Positions 17,197 to 25,926 are shown, counted from the stretch's first letter. The stretch is 64,000 nucleotides of DNA from Brumimicrobium sp035497735 (GCA_035497735.1 DATJCX010000005.1:1-64000), one strand, 5' to 3'. Translations and numbers: made by a program. The notes: generated by a model from the sequence alone, not told the origin.

Positions 17197-17384
17197 AAAT
17201 CGATTTTTTGTAAAAGTAGAAAATTATATGTTAATATGACTTTGAAATTTAAAAAATCAGATGACTTAAAATTGGGAACTGCTATCCATGAAGAAAAAGC
17301 ATAAATAATGTAGGGGGAAGAAATAGGGGAAATAAAAAAGGGAGCCAATTTGACTCCCTTCGATATTTTAATAAGAAAAAGTGA

Positions 17385-18257
17385 TTATTTTTTTAACACT
17401 TCTGCCATTTTCGCTCCAATCATAGCTGGAGAGTCAACAACGTGTACACCACATTCTCTTAAGATTTTCTTTTTAGCTTGCGCTGTGTCTTCGTCTCCTC
17501 CAACGATAGCACCAGCGTGTCCCATTGTACGTCCTGCAGGAGCAGTTTCTCCAGCGATAAATCCAACAACTGGTTTTGTACCATGTTCTTTAATCCATCT
17601 TGCAGCATCCGCCTCAAGGTTTCCTCCGATTTCTCCAATCATAACGATACCTTCAGTCTCTGGGTCATTCATCAACATTTCAACAGCTTGTTGTGTAGTT
17701 GTTCCAATGATTGGGTCACCACCAATTCCAATAGCAGTTGTAATTCCTAATCCAGCTTTTACTACTTGGTCAGCAGCTTCGTATGTTAACGTTCCTGATT
17801 TAGAAACGATACCTACTGTACCTTTCTTGAAGATGAAACCTGGCATAATACCAACTTTCGCCTCGTCTGCTGTAATAACACCTGGGCAGTTTGGACCGAT
17901 TAAAGTACAATCAAAAGCTGAAATGTATTCTTTTACAACAATCATGTCTGCAACTGGAATACCTTCCGTGATACAGATGATTACTTTAATACCTGCGTTA
18001 GCAGCTTCCTTAATCGCATCAGCAGCAAATGCTGGTGGAACAAAGATGATAGAAACATCAGCTCCTGCTTTGTCAACTGCATCCTGTACAGTGTTAAAAA
18101 TTGGCTGTCCAAGGTGCTCTTGGCCTCCTTTTCCTGGTGTAACACCTCCTACAACATTTGTTCCGTACTCAATCATCTGAGAAGCATGGAATGTTCCTTC
18201 TTTCCCAGTGAAACCTTGAACAATTACTTTTGAATTTTTATTTACTAATACGCTCAT
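17385..18257 (-). CDS. sucD: succinate--CoA ligase, ADP-forming, alpha subunit
   Basis: The citric acid cycle enzyme that makes ATP or GTP from succinyl-CoA. The 290-residue length is normal. The N-terminal CoA-binding Rossmann domain has VQGFTGKEGTFH and the CoA loop YGTNVVGGVTPGKGG. CPGVITADEAKVGIMPG and GIVSKSGTLTYE follow. The phosphorylated histidine is in RTMGHAGAIVGG (about residue 246, the same number as in E. coli). The beta subunit gene is not in this window, so the two subunits are unlinked here, as in several Bacteroidota. Confidence 0.97.
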   Translation of the reverse strand: MSVLVNKNSKVIVQGFTGKEGTFHASQMIEYGTNVVGGVTPGKGGQEHLGQPIFNTVQDAVDKAGADVSIIFVPPAFAADAIKEAANAGIKVIICITEGIPVADMIVVKEYISAFDCTLIGPNCPGVITADEAKVGIMPGFIFKKGTVGIVSKSGTLTYEAADQVVKAGLGITTAIGIGGDPIIGTTTQQAVEMLMNDPETEGIVMIGEIGGNLEADAARWIKEHGTKPVVGFIAGETAPAGRTMGHAGAIVGGDEDTAQAKKKILRECGVHVVDSPAMIGAKMAEVLKK

Positions 18258-18409
18258 TATAATGCGGGTTTTCTAACTTAAATTAATTTTGCCCAAAAAT
18301 AGAATTTTAAGTAGTCAATAGCAAGTAATAAGGAACAAATGTTTTAACAAGCGGTATTTTTTTTCGGAAATCAACCTCAAATGTTAAAATATGTAAAAAT
18401 GTTGATGCT

Positions 18410-18544
18410 TTTGTTTTTCATCTAAATTAATTAATTACATTTGTATCGGTTATTTATGCATTAAATAATCTGGTTTTATAGTTTTAAGCATGGTTTAGCG
18501 AAAAAGAGGAATAAGTGTTACGACATTTATCCCTCTTTTTTTTT
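18410..18544 (+). ncRNA. candidate short transcript: promoter plus terminator without an ORF
   Basis: TTTG at 18410-18413, a 22-bp spacer and TACATTTG at 18436-18443 form a promoter. About 60 bases after the predicted start comes a strong terminator: AAGAGGAATAAGTG, loop TTACGA, CATTTATCCCTCTT, then ten T (18503-18544). The intervening region contains TTATTT/AAATAA and no plausible ORF. It could be an independent RNA of roughly 95 nt, or a leader that attenuates the glycosyltransferase gene at 18647. The name of any known RNA family cannot be given. Confidence 0.45.
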
Positions 18545-18631
18545 GCACATGTTTTTCTTTCCTATTAATTGTCAACAGCCTATCTTCAATTATTTTTCCG
18601 CTCCATAACTTTCCACTTTCAACTAATGTTT

Positions 18632-18639
18632 TATCTTTG
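18632..18639 (+). promoter_or_regulatory. putative promoter -7 element of the glycosyltransferase gene
   Basis: TATCTTTG only 7 bp before the ATG at 18647, which would give a nearly leaderless mRNA. No TTTG at the expected upstream distance. Confidence 0.45.
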
Positions 18640-18646
18640 TTCAAGA

Positions 18647-19606
18647 ATGAAAGACAAAATCGAAATATCAATTGTTATTCCTCTTTTTAACGAAGAAGAA
18701 TCATTGCCGGAATTGCATGACTGGATTGTTTCCGTTGTAACAAAGAATAGTTTTTCTTATGAAATCATTTTTGTTGACGATGGAAGTAGGGATGGTTCGT
18801 GGGATGTAATTATGCAGTTGCGTGAAAAGGACGCCAATGTGCATGGGATAAAATTCCAAAGAAACTACGGAAAATCTGCAGCACTTCAGAAGGGATTTGA
18901 ATTGGCAAAGGGGGTATACGTTATTACTATGGATGCCGACTTACAGGATTCACCTGAAGAAATTCCAGAAATGGTGAGAATGTTAAAAGAAGACGGCTAT
19001 GATTTAGTTTCTGGCTGGAAGAAAAAGAGATACGATCCGCTTTCAAAAACAATTCCTACGAAATTATACAACTGGTCGGTAAGAAGACTGTCTGGTATTT
19101 ATCTAAACGATTTCAATTGTGGTTTAAAAGCCTATAAATCTGTTGTTGTTAAAAGTGTAGAAGTCTATGGCGACATGCACAGATATATACCTGTTCTCGC
19201 AAAATTCGCCGGATTTAATAATATCGGGGAGAAAGTTGTACAACATCAAGCACGTAAATACGGAACAACTAAGTTTGGATTAAATCGCTTTGTTCACGGA
19301 CCGCTTGACTTACTTTCTGTGGTTTTTATGGGTAGATTTGGTAAAAAACCTATGCACTTCTTTGGTGCTTTGGGAATGATCATGTTTACAATCGGTTTTG
19401 CACTTACCTTATATTTGGGTATCGATAAATTGATTAGTCTGTTTTCCGAACATCCAGCAAGATTATTGTCAACTAGAACTGAGTTTTACTTAGCAATCAC
19501 CGCAATGATACTCGGAAGTCAATTCTTTCTAACTGGTTTCTTAGCTGAAATGGTGAGTAGGAATTCCTCTTCTCGAAATGTTTATCTTATTGAAACAGCG
19601 TTTTAA
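18647..19606 (+). CDS. family 2 glycosyltransferase (ArnC/GtrB/DPM1-like)
   Basis: 319 residues from ATG 18647, which directly precedes the catalytic domain start MKDKIEISIVIPLFNEEES. An upstream in-frame start at 18569 would add 26 residues encoded upstream of the promoter element. The GT-A domain shows VDDGSRDGS, KSAALQKGFE and the metal-binding MDADLQDSPEE, then RRLSGIYLNDFNCGLKAY. Two membrane segments lie near the C-terminus (about 235-255 and 275-300). Enzymes of this type move a sugar onto a polyprenyl phosphate carrier. The adjacent HAD phosphatase starts right after its stop, so the two are one operon. Confidence 0.9.
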   Translation: MKDKIEISIVIPLFNEEESLPELHDWIVSVVTKNSFSYEIIFVDDGSRDGSWDVIMQLREKDANVHGIKFQRNYGKSAALQKGFELAKGVYVITMDADLQDSPEEIPEMVRMLKEDGYDLVSGWKKKRYDPLSKTIPTKLYNWSVRRLSGIYLNDFNCGLKAYKSVVVKSVEVYGDMHRYIPVLAKFAGFNNIGEKVVQHQARKYGTTKFGLNRFVHGPLDLLSVVFMGRFGKKPMHFFGALGMIMFTIGFALTLYLGIDKLISLFSEHPARLLSTRTEFYLAITAMILGSQFFLTGFLAEMVSRNSSSRNVYLIETAF

Positions 19607-20155
19607 ATGATGAATGTTAAAGCAGATAATTCTTGGAGTTTATTCTTAGACAGAGACGGTGTTATTAATGAACGAAATTTCGACGGTTATATCACTTCGA
19701 TTGATGAATTTAAGTTTTTAGAACAGGTCAAAGAAGGTTTAAAAGAATTGTCCAAATATTTCAAATATATTTTCGTTATTACCAATCAACAAGGCGTTGG
19801 TAAAGGAGAAATGACTGTGACTCAGTTGGACGAGATTCATGCCTATATGTTGGCGGAACTCAAAAAGGAAGGTATTCATATAGATAAAGTATATTTTGCT
19901 GCTAATCTAAGAGAAGCAGAGGAAGATAGAAGGAAGCCAAACCCAGCAATGGGGAAGGAGGCCCAACTTGAATTTCCAGAACTTGATTTCGAAAAGTCCA
20001 TTATGGTAGGTGATACAGATTCGGATATTCATTTTGGAAAAAATCTTGGTATGAAAACTGTATTGATTCACTCGAAAGAAAAGGTCTCGGCCTCGCCAGA
20101 TTTGATAGTTAATAATTTAATGGAATTAGCACATGCGTTGGAAAAATGGAAATAA
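19607..20155 (+). CDS. HAD-IIIA family phosphatase (GmhB/histidinol-phosphatase-like)
   Basis: 182 residues. The catalytic DxD motif is FLDRDGVINE (Asp15, Asp17), followed by the second motif FVITNQQGVGKG, the KPNPAMG lysine and the MVGDTDSDIHFG aspartates. This pattern is that of D-glycero-D-manno-heptose 1,7-bisphosphate phosphatase and relatives. The third position of the zinc-binding loop is not clear (few cysteines), so the substrate is uncertain. It starts at the base following the upstream stop (MM, so 19607 or 19610) and overlaps the next gene by 23 bp, implying translational coupling. Confidence 0.85.
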   Translation: MMNVKADNSWSLFLDRDGVINERNFDGYITSIDEFKFLEQVKEGLKELSKYFKYIFVITNQQGVGKGEMTVTQLDEIHAYMLAELKKEGIHIDKVYFAANLREAEEDRRKPNPAMGKEAQLEFPELDFEKSIMVGDTDSDIHFGKNLGMKTVLIHSKEKVSASPDLIVNNLMELAHALEKWK

Positions 20156-20915
20156 TATTTTAACCTTATTGTTGATTGTATGTAGCTCATACAGTTTTTC
20201 GCAATTGAATCAAGTTGATGCAAAAGGGAAAAAGCAAGGAGAATGGGTGAAGTATTATGACGGAACTGAGTTTGCGAATGTTGTTCGATACAAGGGACAG
20301 TTTAAAGACGACAAACCATTTGGGAAATTTATTTATTATTATCCTTCCAAAAAGATTAGAGCGATTATTGTTCACGATCCAAACGGTATTCGTTCGGAAG
20401 CTTACTTATACCACGAAGAAAATGAAGCTTTAGCAGCACATGGAATTTATAAAAACGGGAAAAAAGACAGCGTTTGGACTAATTTCTTGCCTTCTGGACA
20501 TTATAGTTCAACGGAAACTTATAAGAATGATGAGCTAGACGGTGAGAAAATCATTTTCTACGGTCCTGAAGTGACAATCGATAAAGTTAAACTGGTTTTA
20601 AGAAAAGACCATTATAAGGACGGGAGGTTAAACGGCCCATTTGTAGAATATTTTCCTGACGGCGTATTAAAAGGAGAAGGTGTTTACAAAGAAGGAGCTC
20701 TCGACGGACTTGTAAAACGTTACCATCCAAATGGCAGACTTCTTTTTGAGGAAAGATGGAAGAATCGTAAGAAACACGGTCTATGGAAGACCTTTGATGA
20801 AGACGGAAAAGAATTAGGTAGAAAATATTATAATAATGGTGTATCTTTGGAAGGAAAGAAATTGGATGCTTATCTGCAAGATTTGAAGTCTAAAGGAATC
20901 AGTCCAAACGAATAA
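20133..20915 (+). CDS. exported MORN-repeat (YwqK-like) protein
   Basis: 260 residues with a signal peptide ending near SYSFSQ. The mature part has at least six MORN-type repeats of the form G.W..Y..G (GEWVKYYDG, GKFIYYYPS, NGPFVEYFPDG, GLVKRYHPNG, HGLWKTFDEDG). Such repeats form a beta ladder and are common in Bacteroidota exported proteins of unknown function. The start ATG 20133 lies inside the preceding phosphatase gene. No nearer in-frame start exists, since the next ATG at 20147 is in another frame. Probably periplasmic or outer-membrane associated. Confidence 0.85.
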   Translation: MRWKNGNNILTLLLIVCSSYSFSQLNQVDAKGKKQGEWVKYYDGTEFANVVRYKGQFKDDKPFGKFIYYYPSKKIRAIIVHDPNGIRSEAYLYHEENEALAAHGIYKNGKKDSVWTNFLPSGHYSSTETYKNDELDGEKIIFYGPEVTIDKVKLVLRKDHYKDGRLNGPFVEYFPDGVLKGEGVYKEGALDGLVKRYHPNGRLLFEERWKNRKKHGLWKTFDEDGKELGRKYYNNGVSLEGKKLDAYLQDLKSKGISPNE

Positions 20916-20930
20916 CTAAAATGCCCTAAA

Positions 20931-21605
20931 ATGAAACGAGTAATCTTTACTACTTTAATCGTATTTGTTTTATTCTCTTGTAAGAAGGAGAAAAATAACA
21001 TTGACTTTGGCTATGACTATTTCCCTATGGAGGAAGGTCGTTATGTCGAATATGATGTATTGCGTGTATGGCACGATGAAGACTTAAATCCGAAGCACGA
21101 CACGATTCAATATCGATTAAGAACTGTAATCGGCGAGGAAGTAATTGATAATTCAGGACGATTAGCCAGGAAATTTTTCCAATATCGATACGACAAGAAT
21201 ACCGGAGCTGAAATTGATCAGCGCGTTTGGACCAGAGTTATCGATGGGAAAAGAGGAGAAGTGGTGGAAGAGAATCAACGTATGATTCGCATGATTTTTC
21301 CAGTTAAAAAGAATGAAGAGTGGAATGTGAATGCTTTTAACACACTCGAAAAGCTAAAAGTATATTATCTAGACCACAATCATTCACGCCTTGTTAACGG
21401 ACACCAATTCGAGAATACAGCTAAGATTGTCTATGACGACTTCCTTTCACTTGTTGATTACCGAAAGAAGCACGAAATCTACGCCAAAGGGATTGGCTTG
21501 GTAGAACGTAGCTTTAAAGACTTTACGATTAACAATTTTGATACCTTAACGATTAAAAAAGGAGAGGAAACACATTATAAACTGACGAGTTACGGGAAGC
21601 AATAA
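20931..21605 (+). CDS. conserved lipoprotein, unknown function
   Basis: 224 residues. The lipobox LFSC gives Cys17. The mature protein begins with acidic and aromatic residues (FGYDYFPMEEGRYVEYDV) and is rich in strands, consistent with a small beta-sheet fold. It follows the MORN-repeat gene by 15 bp on the same strand, so it is probably the last gene of the glycosyltransferase operon. Similar stand-alone lipoproteins are common in Bacteroidota, but I do not recognise a named family. Confidence 0.8.
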   Translation: MKRVIFTTLIVFVLFSCKKEKNNIDFGYDYFPMEEGRYVEYDVLRVWHDEDLNPKHDTIQYRLRTVIGEEVIDNSGRLARKFFQYRYDKNTGAEIDQRVWTRVIDGKRGEVVEENQRMIRMIFPVKKNEEWNVNAFNTLEKLKVYYLDHNHSRLVNGHQFENTAKIVYDDFLSLVDYRKKHEIYAKGIGLVERSFKDFTINNFDTLTIKKGEETHYKLTSYGKQ

Positions 21606-21646
21606 ACATGTTGAATAAAAAGAATTCCATAAAAAGCTTCATTCTA

Positions 21647-21693
21647 TTTGCATTATAAACGAAAAGCCCCTATATTTGCCCATTATTGTGGGC
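21647..21693 (+). promoter_or_regulatory. promoter and 5'-end hairpin of the rpmB operon
   Basis: TTTG at 21647-21650, exactly 20 bp, then TATATTTG at 21671-21678: a full Bacteroidota promoter. A hairpin GCCCA/TGGGC (21678-21693, loop TTATTG) begins at the end of the -7 element, so it would lie at or next to the 5' end of the RNA. A second candidate TTTCTTTG lies near 21765. The leader to the rpmB ATG is about 130 nt. Confidence 0.75.
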
Positions 21694-21814
21694 GAGTGTA
21701 TTGCCTAATCATCTTTTTTAGAAAAAATTAAAATATAATTTGGCTATATTAAAAAAAATGATTTTCTTTGCACCCGCTTTTGTAATTAGCATTTAGCATA
21801 AACGAAATAATATT

Positions 21815-22051
21815 ATGTCAAGAATTTGTCAATTAACAGGGAAAAAAGTAATGGTTGGGAATCACGTTTCTCACTCAAATATTAAAACAAAACGTAAGTT
21901 TTACCCTAATTTAGTTAAAAAGAAATTTTATCTTCCAGAAGAAGATTCATTTATCACGCTTAAAGTTTCAACAGCAGCTTTACGTACGGTAAATAAAAAA
22001 GGAATTACAGCTTGCTTAAAAGAAGCTAAAGAAAAAGGTTATTTAAAATAG
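21815..22051 (+). CDS. rpmB: 50S ribosomal protein L28
   Basis: 78 residues. SRICQLTGKKVMVGNHVSHSN and NIKTKRKFYPNL are the typical L28 start, with KVSTAALRTVNKKG in the middle. It is the first gene of rpmB-rpmG-DUF4295-ftsY, all closely spaced on the plus strand. A strong promoter lies 140 bp upstream. L28 is a late-assembling protein of the large subunit near the E site. Confidence 0.97.
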   Translation: MSRICQLTGKKVMVGNHVSHSNIKTKRKFYPNLVKKKFYLPEEDSFITLKVSTAALRTVNKKGITACLKEAKEKGYLK

Positions 22052-22088
22052 TAGTAAAGTTATTTATTACTAGCAAAAATTCATAAAG

Positions 22089-22271
22089 ATGGCAAAGAAA
22101 GGAAATAGAATTCAGGTTATTCTTGAGTGTACTGAGCATAAAGAGTCAGGTATGCCAGGAACTTCAAGATATATCTCTACAAAAAATAGAAAGAATACAC
22201 CTGAGCGTATGGAGTTGAAAAAATTCAACCCTATTTTAAAAAGAATGACTATTCATAAAGAAATTAAATAA
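22089..22271 (+). CDS. rpmG: 50S ribosomal protein L33
   Basis: 60 residues, normal for L33. KKGNRIQVILECTEHKESG is the signature, followed by SRYISTKNRKNTPERMELKKF. It has one Cys in the region where zinc-binding L33 forms have a CxxC pair, so this is probably the zinc-free form. It follows rpmB by 37 bp. Confidence 0.95.
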   Translation: MAKKGNRIQVILECTEHKESGMPGTSRYISTKNRKNTPERMELKKFNPILKRMTIHKEIK

Positions 22272-22280
22272 TATTAAGTT

Positions 22281-22433
22281 ATGGCAAAGAAAGCGAAATC
22301 GAAGATTCAGACAGGGGGAGGTAAGGCTCATACTAAGGTGATTAAGATGGTTAAAAATGACAAGGGTAGTTACTCTTTTCACGAAGAAATCGTTCTTAAT
22401 GATGAAGTAAAAGAATTCTTTAGTAAGAATTAA
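22281..22433 (+). CDS. DUF4295 ribosome-associated small protein
   Basis: 50 residues (MAKKAKSKIQTGGGKAHTKV...). Basic at the N-terminus and acidic towards the C-terminal EVKEFFSKN. This Bacteroidota-restricted family is always next to rpmB and rpmG. I recall that structural work on the Flavobacterium ribosome assigned a small Bacteroidota-specific large-subunit protein of this kind, but the exact name should be checked. It starts 9 bp after rpmG and ends before the terminator at 22464. Confidence 0.9.
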   Translation: MAKKAKSKIQTGGGKAHTKVIKMVKNDKGSYSFHEEIVLNDEVKEFFSKN

Positions 22434-22463
22434 TATTACCTTTCTTTTGATTAAAATATTATT

Positions 22464-22496
22464 AGCTTCTTGCCTTTAGGTAGGAAGCTTTTCTTT
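22464..22496 (+). terminator. terminator of the rpmB-rpmG-DUF4295 transcript
   Basis: AGCTTCTTGCC, loop TTTA, GGTAGGAAGCT, with two wobble pairs, then TTTCTTTTT. Only about 13 bp separate it from the ftsY ATG, so ftsY may depend on partial read-through. Confidence 0.75.
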
Positions 22497-22508
22497 TTAT
22501 TAACTATT

Positions 22509-23465
22509 ATGGCATTATTTGGACTGTTTTCAAGGGATAAGAAAGAGAAATTAGACGAAGGTTTAGAAAAAACCAAGACTAGTTTTCTTTCCAAACTAAC
22601 ACGATCTGTTGTTGGTAAATCCAAAGTTGATGATGAGGTATTAGATGAATTAGAAGAGATTTTAATTACATCTGATGTCGGGGTTGAAACTACCTTGAAA
22701 ATCATTGATAGAATTGAAGCCCGTGTAGCAAAAGACAAGTATGTAAATACAAGTGAATTACAACGCGTACTGCGTGAAGAAATCGCAGGCTTGTTGGATG
22801 AGAATAATACTTCTGATGCGGAATATGAAATTCCAAAGCATGCAGATGGAAGTCCTCATGTGATTATGGTGGTAGGAGTGAATGGTGTTGGTAAAACAAC
22901 AACCATCGGAAAGCTTTCTCACCAGTTTAAAGAAATGGGCCATAAAGTTATGTTAGGTGCAGCAGACACCTTTAGAGCTGCAGCAGTTGATCAATTGATT
23001 ATCTGGTCGGAAAGAGTGGGGGTTCCTATTATTCAGCAAGGAATGAATGCAGACCCTGCATCTGTTGCATTTGATACACTTCAAGCGGCGAAAGCGCAAG
23101 GAGTGGATGTAGTATTGATTGATACTGCTGGACGATTACACAACAAAATCAACTTGATGAATGAGTTGACAAAGATTAAGAATGTGATGTCGAAAGTTAT
23201 TCCAGACGCACCGCACGAAGTACTTTTAGTATTGGACGGTTCAACTGGTCAAAATGCATTCGAACAAGCAAAACAATTTTCAGCAGCTACTGAGATTACA
23301 GCGCTTGCAATTACCAAATTAGACGGTACTGCAAAAGGTGGTGTTGTTATAGGTATCTCTGATCAAATGAAAATTCCCGTTAAATATATTGGTGTAGGTG
23401 AACAAATGAAGGATTTGCAAGCTTTTAACAAAAAAGCTTTTGTTGATTCTCTATTTGGAGAATAA
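22509..23465 (+). CDS. ftsY: signal recognition particle receptor FtsY
   Basis: FtsY docks ribosome-SRP complexes at the inner membrane. From ATG 22509 it has 318 residues; the upstream TTG at 22470 would lie in the terminator. The N-domain (about 1-100) is short, without the long acidic A-domain of enterobacteria, as usual here. The GTPase domain has GVNGVGKTTT (123-132), DTFRAAAVDQL, DTAGRLHNK, TKLDGTAKGG and the closing loop GVGEQMKDLQAF. Position after ribosomal protein genes fits its role. Confidence 0.96.
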   Translation: MALFGLFSRDKKEKLDEGLEKTKTSFLSKLTRSVVGKSKVDDEVLDELEEILITSDVGVETTLKIIDRIEARVAKDKYVNTSELQRVLREEIAGLLDENNTSDAEYEIPKHADGSPHVIMVVGVNGVGKTTTIGKLSHQFKEMGHKVMLGAADTFRAAAVDQLIIWSERVGVPIIQQGMNADPASVAFDTLQAAKAQGVDVVLIDTAGRLHNKINLMNELTKIKNVMSKVIPDAPHEVLLVLDGSTGQNAFEQAKQFSAATEITALAITKLDGTAKGGVVIGISDQMKIPVKYIGVGEQMKDLQAFNKKAFVDSLFGE

Positions 23466-23510
23466 TGCCATTCAATTAAATAAAGTTTCAATAATAAATT
23501 ATAATCCTTA

Positions 23511-24932
23511 ATGAAAAAATTAGTAGTAATCCCATTCTTAGCGTTATTAACTGCGTGTGGGTCACAACCAAAAGATGCTTCTGAAATCAAATTAGATGAT
23601 TTTAAACAAACAATATCGTATGCCTTAGGTGCTGATATGGGAGCGAATTTCCAAAATATCCCAGAAGAAATTTTGGCTCAGTTAAATAAAGATGAATTAC
23701 AAAAAGGATTCTTAGCTAACTTAAAAGTTGTTGATAAAGAATCGACGATTGAGTGTAATGACATTTTAAATGCTGCATTCTCTAACGCTGAAGGAATTGA
23801 TACTACACAATATAGTATGGCGGAGATTTCTAACTGCTATGGTTCTATTTTTGGTGAAATGTTGAGAAACTCTCTTGAATCTAGAGATGGTTTAAGTCAA
23901 GTAAACATTGATATTATCGGAATCGGTTTTGCAGAAGCTTTAAAAGGTACGGATACTTTGATTGCTCTGGAAGAACGTCACAAAATGGTTACAGATTTTA
24001 ATGATGACTTGAATAAAAATGCTGCTAACAAATTTATGACTGCTAAGGCTAAAGAATTTCCAAAAGATGTTCAGGAAGAAGACTACATTTTAGTTGTGAA
24101 CGAAGAAGGTAAAGGAGAAGCTATCGACTTATCAATGGAATATGACATCGTTTATACGATTACGAATATCAAAGGAGATACAATCATTTCTACTTTTGTA
24201 GATAGAAATTTACCAGCTGAGCAAAACTCTCAAACGGTAAGTGCAGATGACATTGTTTTCCCTGAAGTTTGGAAGATAGCATCATCAAAAATGAAAGTTG
24301 GTGGTTCTTACACAATCTATTCAGACTATGATTTAGCTTATAATGACGAAGGACTACGTGCGCCAAACTCAAATAACTACATCATTCAACCATATTCTGC
24401 TATTGTGATTTACTCTAAGGTATTAAGTCAAGGAGAAGTTTACGGTCAAGTGAAAGAAAGAGGAAGAAAAGTTATCGAAGAAGCTAAAAAACGTGCTGAC
24501 ACTTATGTTGATCCATCAGGATATGTGTTAACGAAAATCAAGGAAGGAACAGGTAAGAATGTTCCAGTTGGTGGAGATGTTAAAGCGCATTATGTGTTAA
24601 CGAATTCTACTGGTGAAACAGTTGAAGATAGCTACATGATTTCTTCTCAACATGGAAGACCAGCACCTTCTTTTTCTTTAAAGAATGTTATCGAAGGATG
24701 GCAGTTGGCTATTCCTAAAATGAAAGTTGGTGGAAAGTATATCTTGACTTTACCGTATGATTTAGCGTATGGTGAGAATGGAAATTCAGGAATTCAGCCG
24801 TTCGAAACGTTAACTTTCGAGATTGAAGTTCTAGAAGCTAGTGCGCCAGGCGGAATAGTTCAAGAAAGCCAACAAAGTCAGTTGACTGAAGAGCAGTTAA
24901 GACAATTACAAGAGCAATTCCAAGCTCAATAA
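23511..24932 (+). CDS. FKBP-type peptidyl-prolyl isomerase lipoprotein
   Basis: 473 residues. The lipobox LTAC gives Cys16. Residues about 25-150 resemble the helical FKBP_N (Mip-like) dimerisation domain (ISYALGADMGANFQ). Two FKBP folds follow. The first (about 185-310) has the hallmark KMKVGGSYTIYSDYDLAYND but lost several aromatic pocket residues. The second (about 340-450) is intact, with GTGKNVPVGGDVKAHY, VIEGWQLAIPKMKVGGK and LPYDLAYGENG. A Gln-rich tail ends the protein. It should act in the periplasm on outer-membrane or secreted proteins. The gene lies 45 bp after ftsY but is probably unrelated in function. Confidence 0.88.
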   Translation: MKKLVVIPFLALLTACGSQPKDASEIKLDDFKQTISYALGADMGANFQNIPEEILAQLNKDELQKGFLANLKVVDKESTIECNDILNAAFSNAEGIDTTQYSMAEISNCYGSIFGEMLRNSLESRDGLSQVNIDIIGIGFAEALKGTDTLIALEERHKMVTDFNDDLNKNAANKFMTAKAKEFPKDVQEEDYILVVNEEGKGEAIDLSMEYDIVYTITNIKGDTIISTFVDRNLPAEQNSQTVSADDIVFPEVWKIASSKMKVGGSYTIYSDYDLAYNDEGLRAPNSNNYIIQPYSAIVIYSKVLSQGEVYGQVKERGRKVIEEAKKRADTYVDPSGYVLTKIKEGTGKNVPVGGDVKAHYVLTNSTGETVEDSYMISSQHGRPAPSFSLKNVIEGWQLAIPKMKVGGKYILTLPYDLAYGENGNSGIQPFETLTFEIEVLEASAPGGIVQESQQSQLTEEQLRQLQEQFQAQ

Positions 24933-24943
24933 TTAGTATAGAA

Positions 24944-25867
24944 GTGAATACTTCAAATTCTATTATACAAGAGATTCGTTTTCCAATTAGTGAAAACGAA
25001 TCTTTTTGTTTTGAGGTCAAACGAGATGACCTAATCGATCCTATTGTTTCTGGGAATAAATGGCGGAAACTGGAATATAACTTGCTAAAAGTTGAGGAAT
25101 TAAATAAGACGGGTATTATTACCTTCGGCGGAGCTTTCTCAAATCATTTGGTTGCTACTGCAAAGGCAGCACAATTAGGCGGCGTACCATCCGTTGGTGT
25201 CGTTAGAGGAGACGAATTGACGTCTGATAGTAATCCAACGCTAAAAGCATGTACAAACTACGGAATGGAGCTTGTATTCGTTTCTCGTGCTGCTTATAGT
25301 GGTCAATGTGAGTCAACTTATATGAATGACTTATTGATGCGTTTTCCTGGTCATTACATCGTTCCTGAAGGCGGAAAGAACTATTATGGAATGATTGGTT
25401 GTCAGCATATCTTAAAGGAAACGGATAATGACTATGACCATGTTTATCTAGCTGGCGGAACAGGTACAACTGGTGCTGGCGTTCTGGTAAGTTCGAAAGG
25501 AAAAACAAAAGTGCATGTCATCTCTTCTTTAAAAGGTGATTTTCTGTACAAAGACATTCAAGAAATGCTGATACTAGCGCTTTTTGATGAAGAAATTGTG
25601 GGAGATTTCATGGAAAGACTAGAAGTTGTCAGCGATAATTACTTTGGTGGTTACGGAAAGGTCAACGAGGAATTGATCACTTTTATCAATGATGTATTTC
25701 ACCAAACGCATTTAAAGTTGGATCCAATTTACACCAGTAAAGCTTTCTTTAATATGATTAGCGACTATAAGTCGGGAAAGATAAAGAGCACTGATAAAGT
25801 TTTGTTTATTCACACGGGAGGCTTGCAAGGAGCAGAGGTGTGGAAGGGCAAAATTGATTGGGTATAG
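24944..25867 (+). CDS. pyridoxal-phosphate enzyme, D-cysteine desulfhydrase/ACC deaminase-like
   Basis: 307 residues from a GTG start at 24944, 11 bp after the preceding stop. The PLP lysine is in SGNKWRKLEYN (about residue 36), followed by TFGGAFSNHLVATA and the phosphate loop AGGTGTTGAG, then HTGGLQG near the C-terminus. This fold-type II family includes D-cysteine desulfhydrase, ACC deaminase and related enzymes. The choice cannot be made without a structural comparison. It is convergent with the cyclophilin gene across a shared terminator. Confidence 0.85.
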   Translation: MNTSNSIIQEIRFPISENESFCFEVKRDDLIDPIVSGNKWRKLEYNLLKVEELNKTGIITFGGAFSNHLVATAKAAQLGGVPSVGVVRGDELTSDSNPTLKACTNYGMELVFVSRAAYSGQCESTYMNDLLMRFPGHYIVPEGGKNYYGMIGCQHILKETDNDYDHVYLAGGTGTTGAGVLVSSKGKTKVHVISSLKGDFLYKDIQEMLILALFDEEIVGDFMERLEVVSDNYFGGYGKVNEELITFINDVFHQTHLKLDPIYTSKAFFNMISDYKSGKIKSTDKVLFIHTGGLQGAEVWKGKIDWV

Positions 25868-25880
25868 CTAGAAAAAAAAA

Positions 25881-25926
25881 GGATGTTTCAAAAACTGGAG
25901 AATTTTCTCTTATTTTTGAAACACCC
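25881..25926. terminator. bidirectional terminator with GATGTTTC arms
   Basis: GGATGTTTCAAAA pairs with TTTTTGAAACACCC around a short inner stem (GGAGAATTTTCTC). The A run 25872-25880 gives a U tract for the minus-strand cyclophilin transcript. The arms are the same as those of the 120-bp elements at 52809 and 55904, so it looks like a short relative. Confidence 0.75.

Noticed and set aside
17350..18180. A 276-codon plus-strand frame opposite sucD
   Set aside because: It is the antisense shadow of sucD, whose codon usage and domains are unambiguous. The shadow protein is Ser/Pro/Ile-rich without motifs.
22470..22508. Upstream TTG start for ftsY
   Set aside because: It would place the start codon inside the terminator hairpin at 22464-22489. 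ATG 22509 begins the usual FtsY N-terminus.
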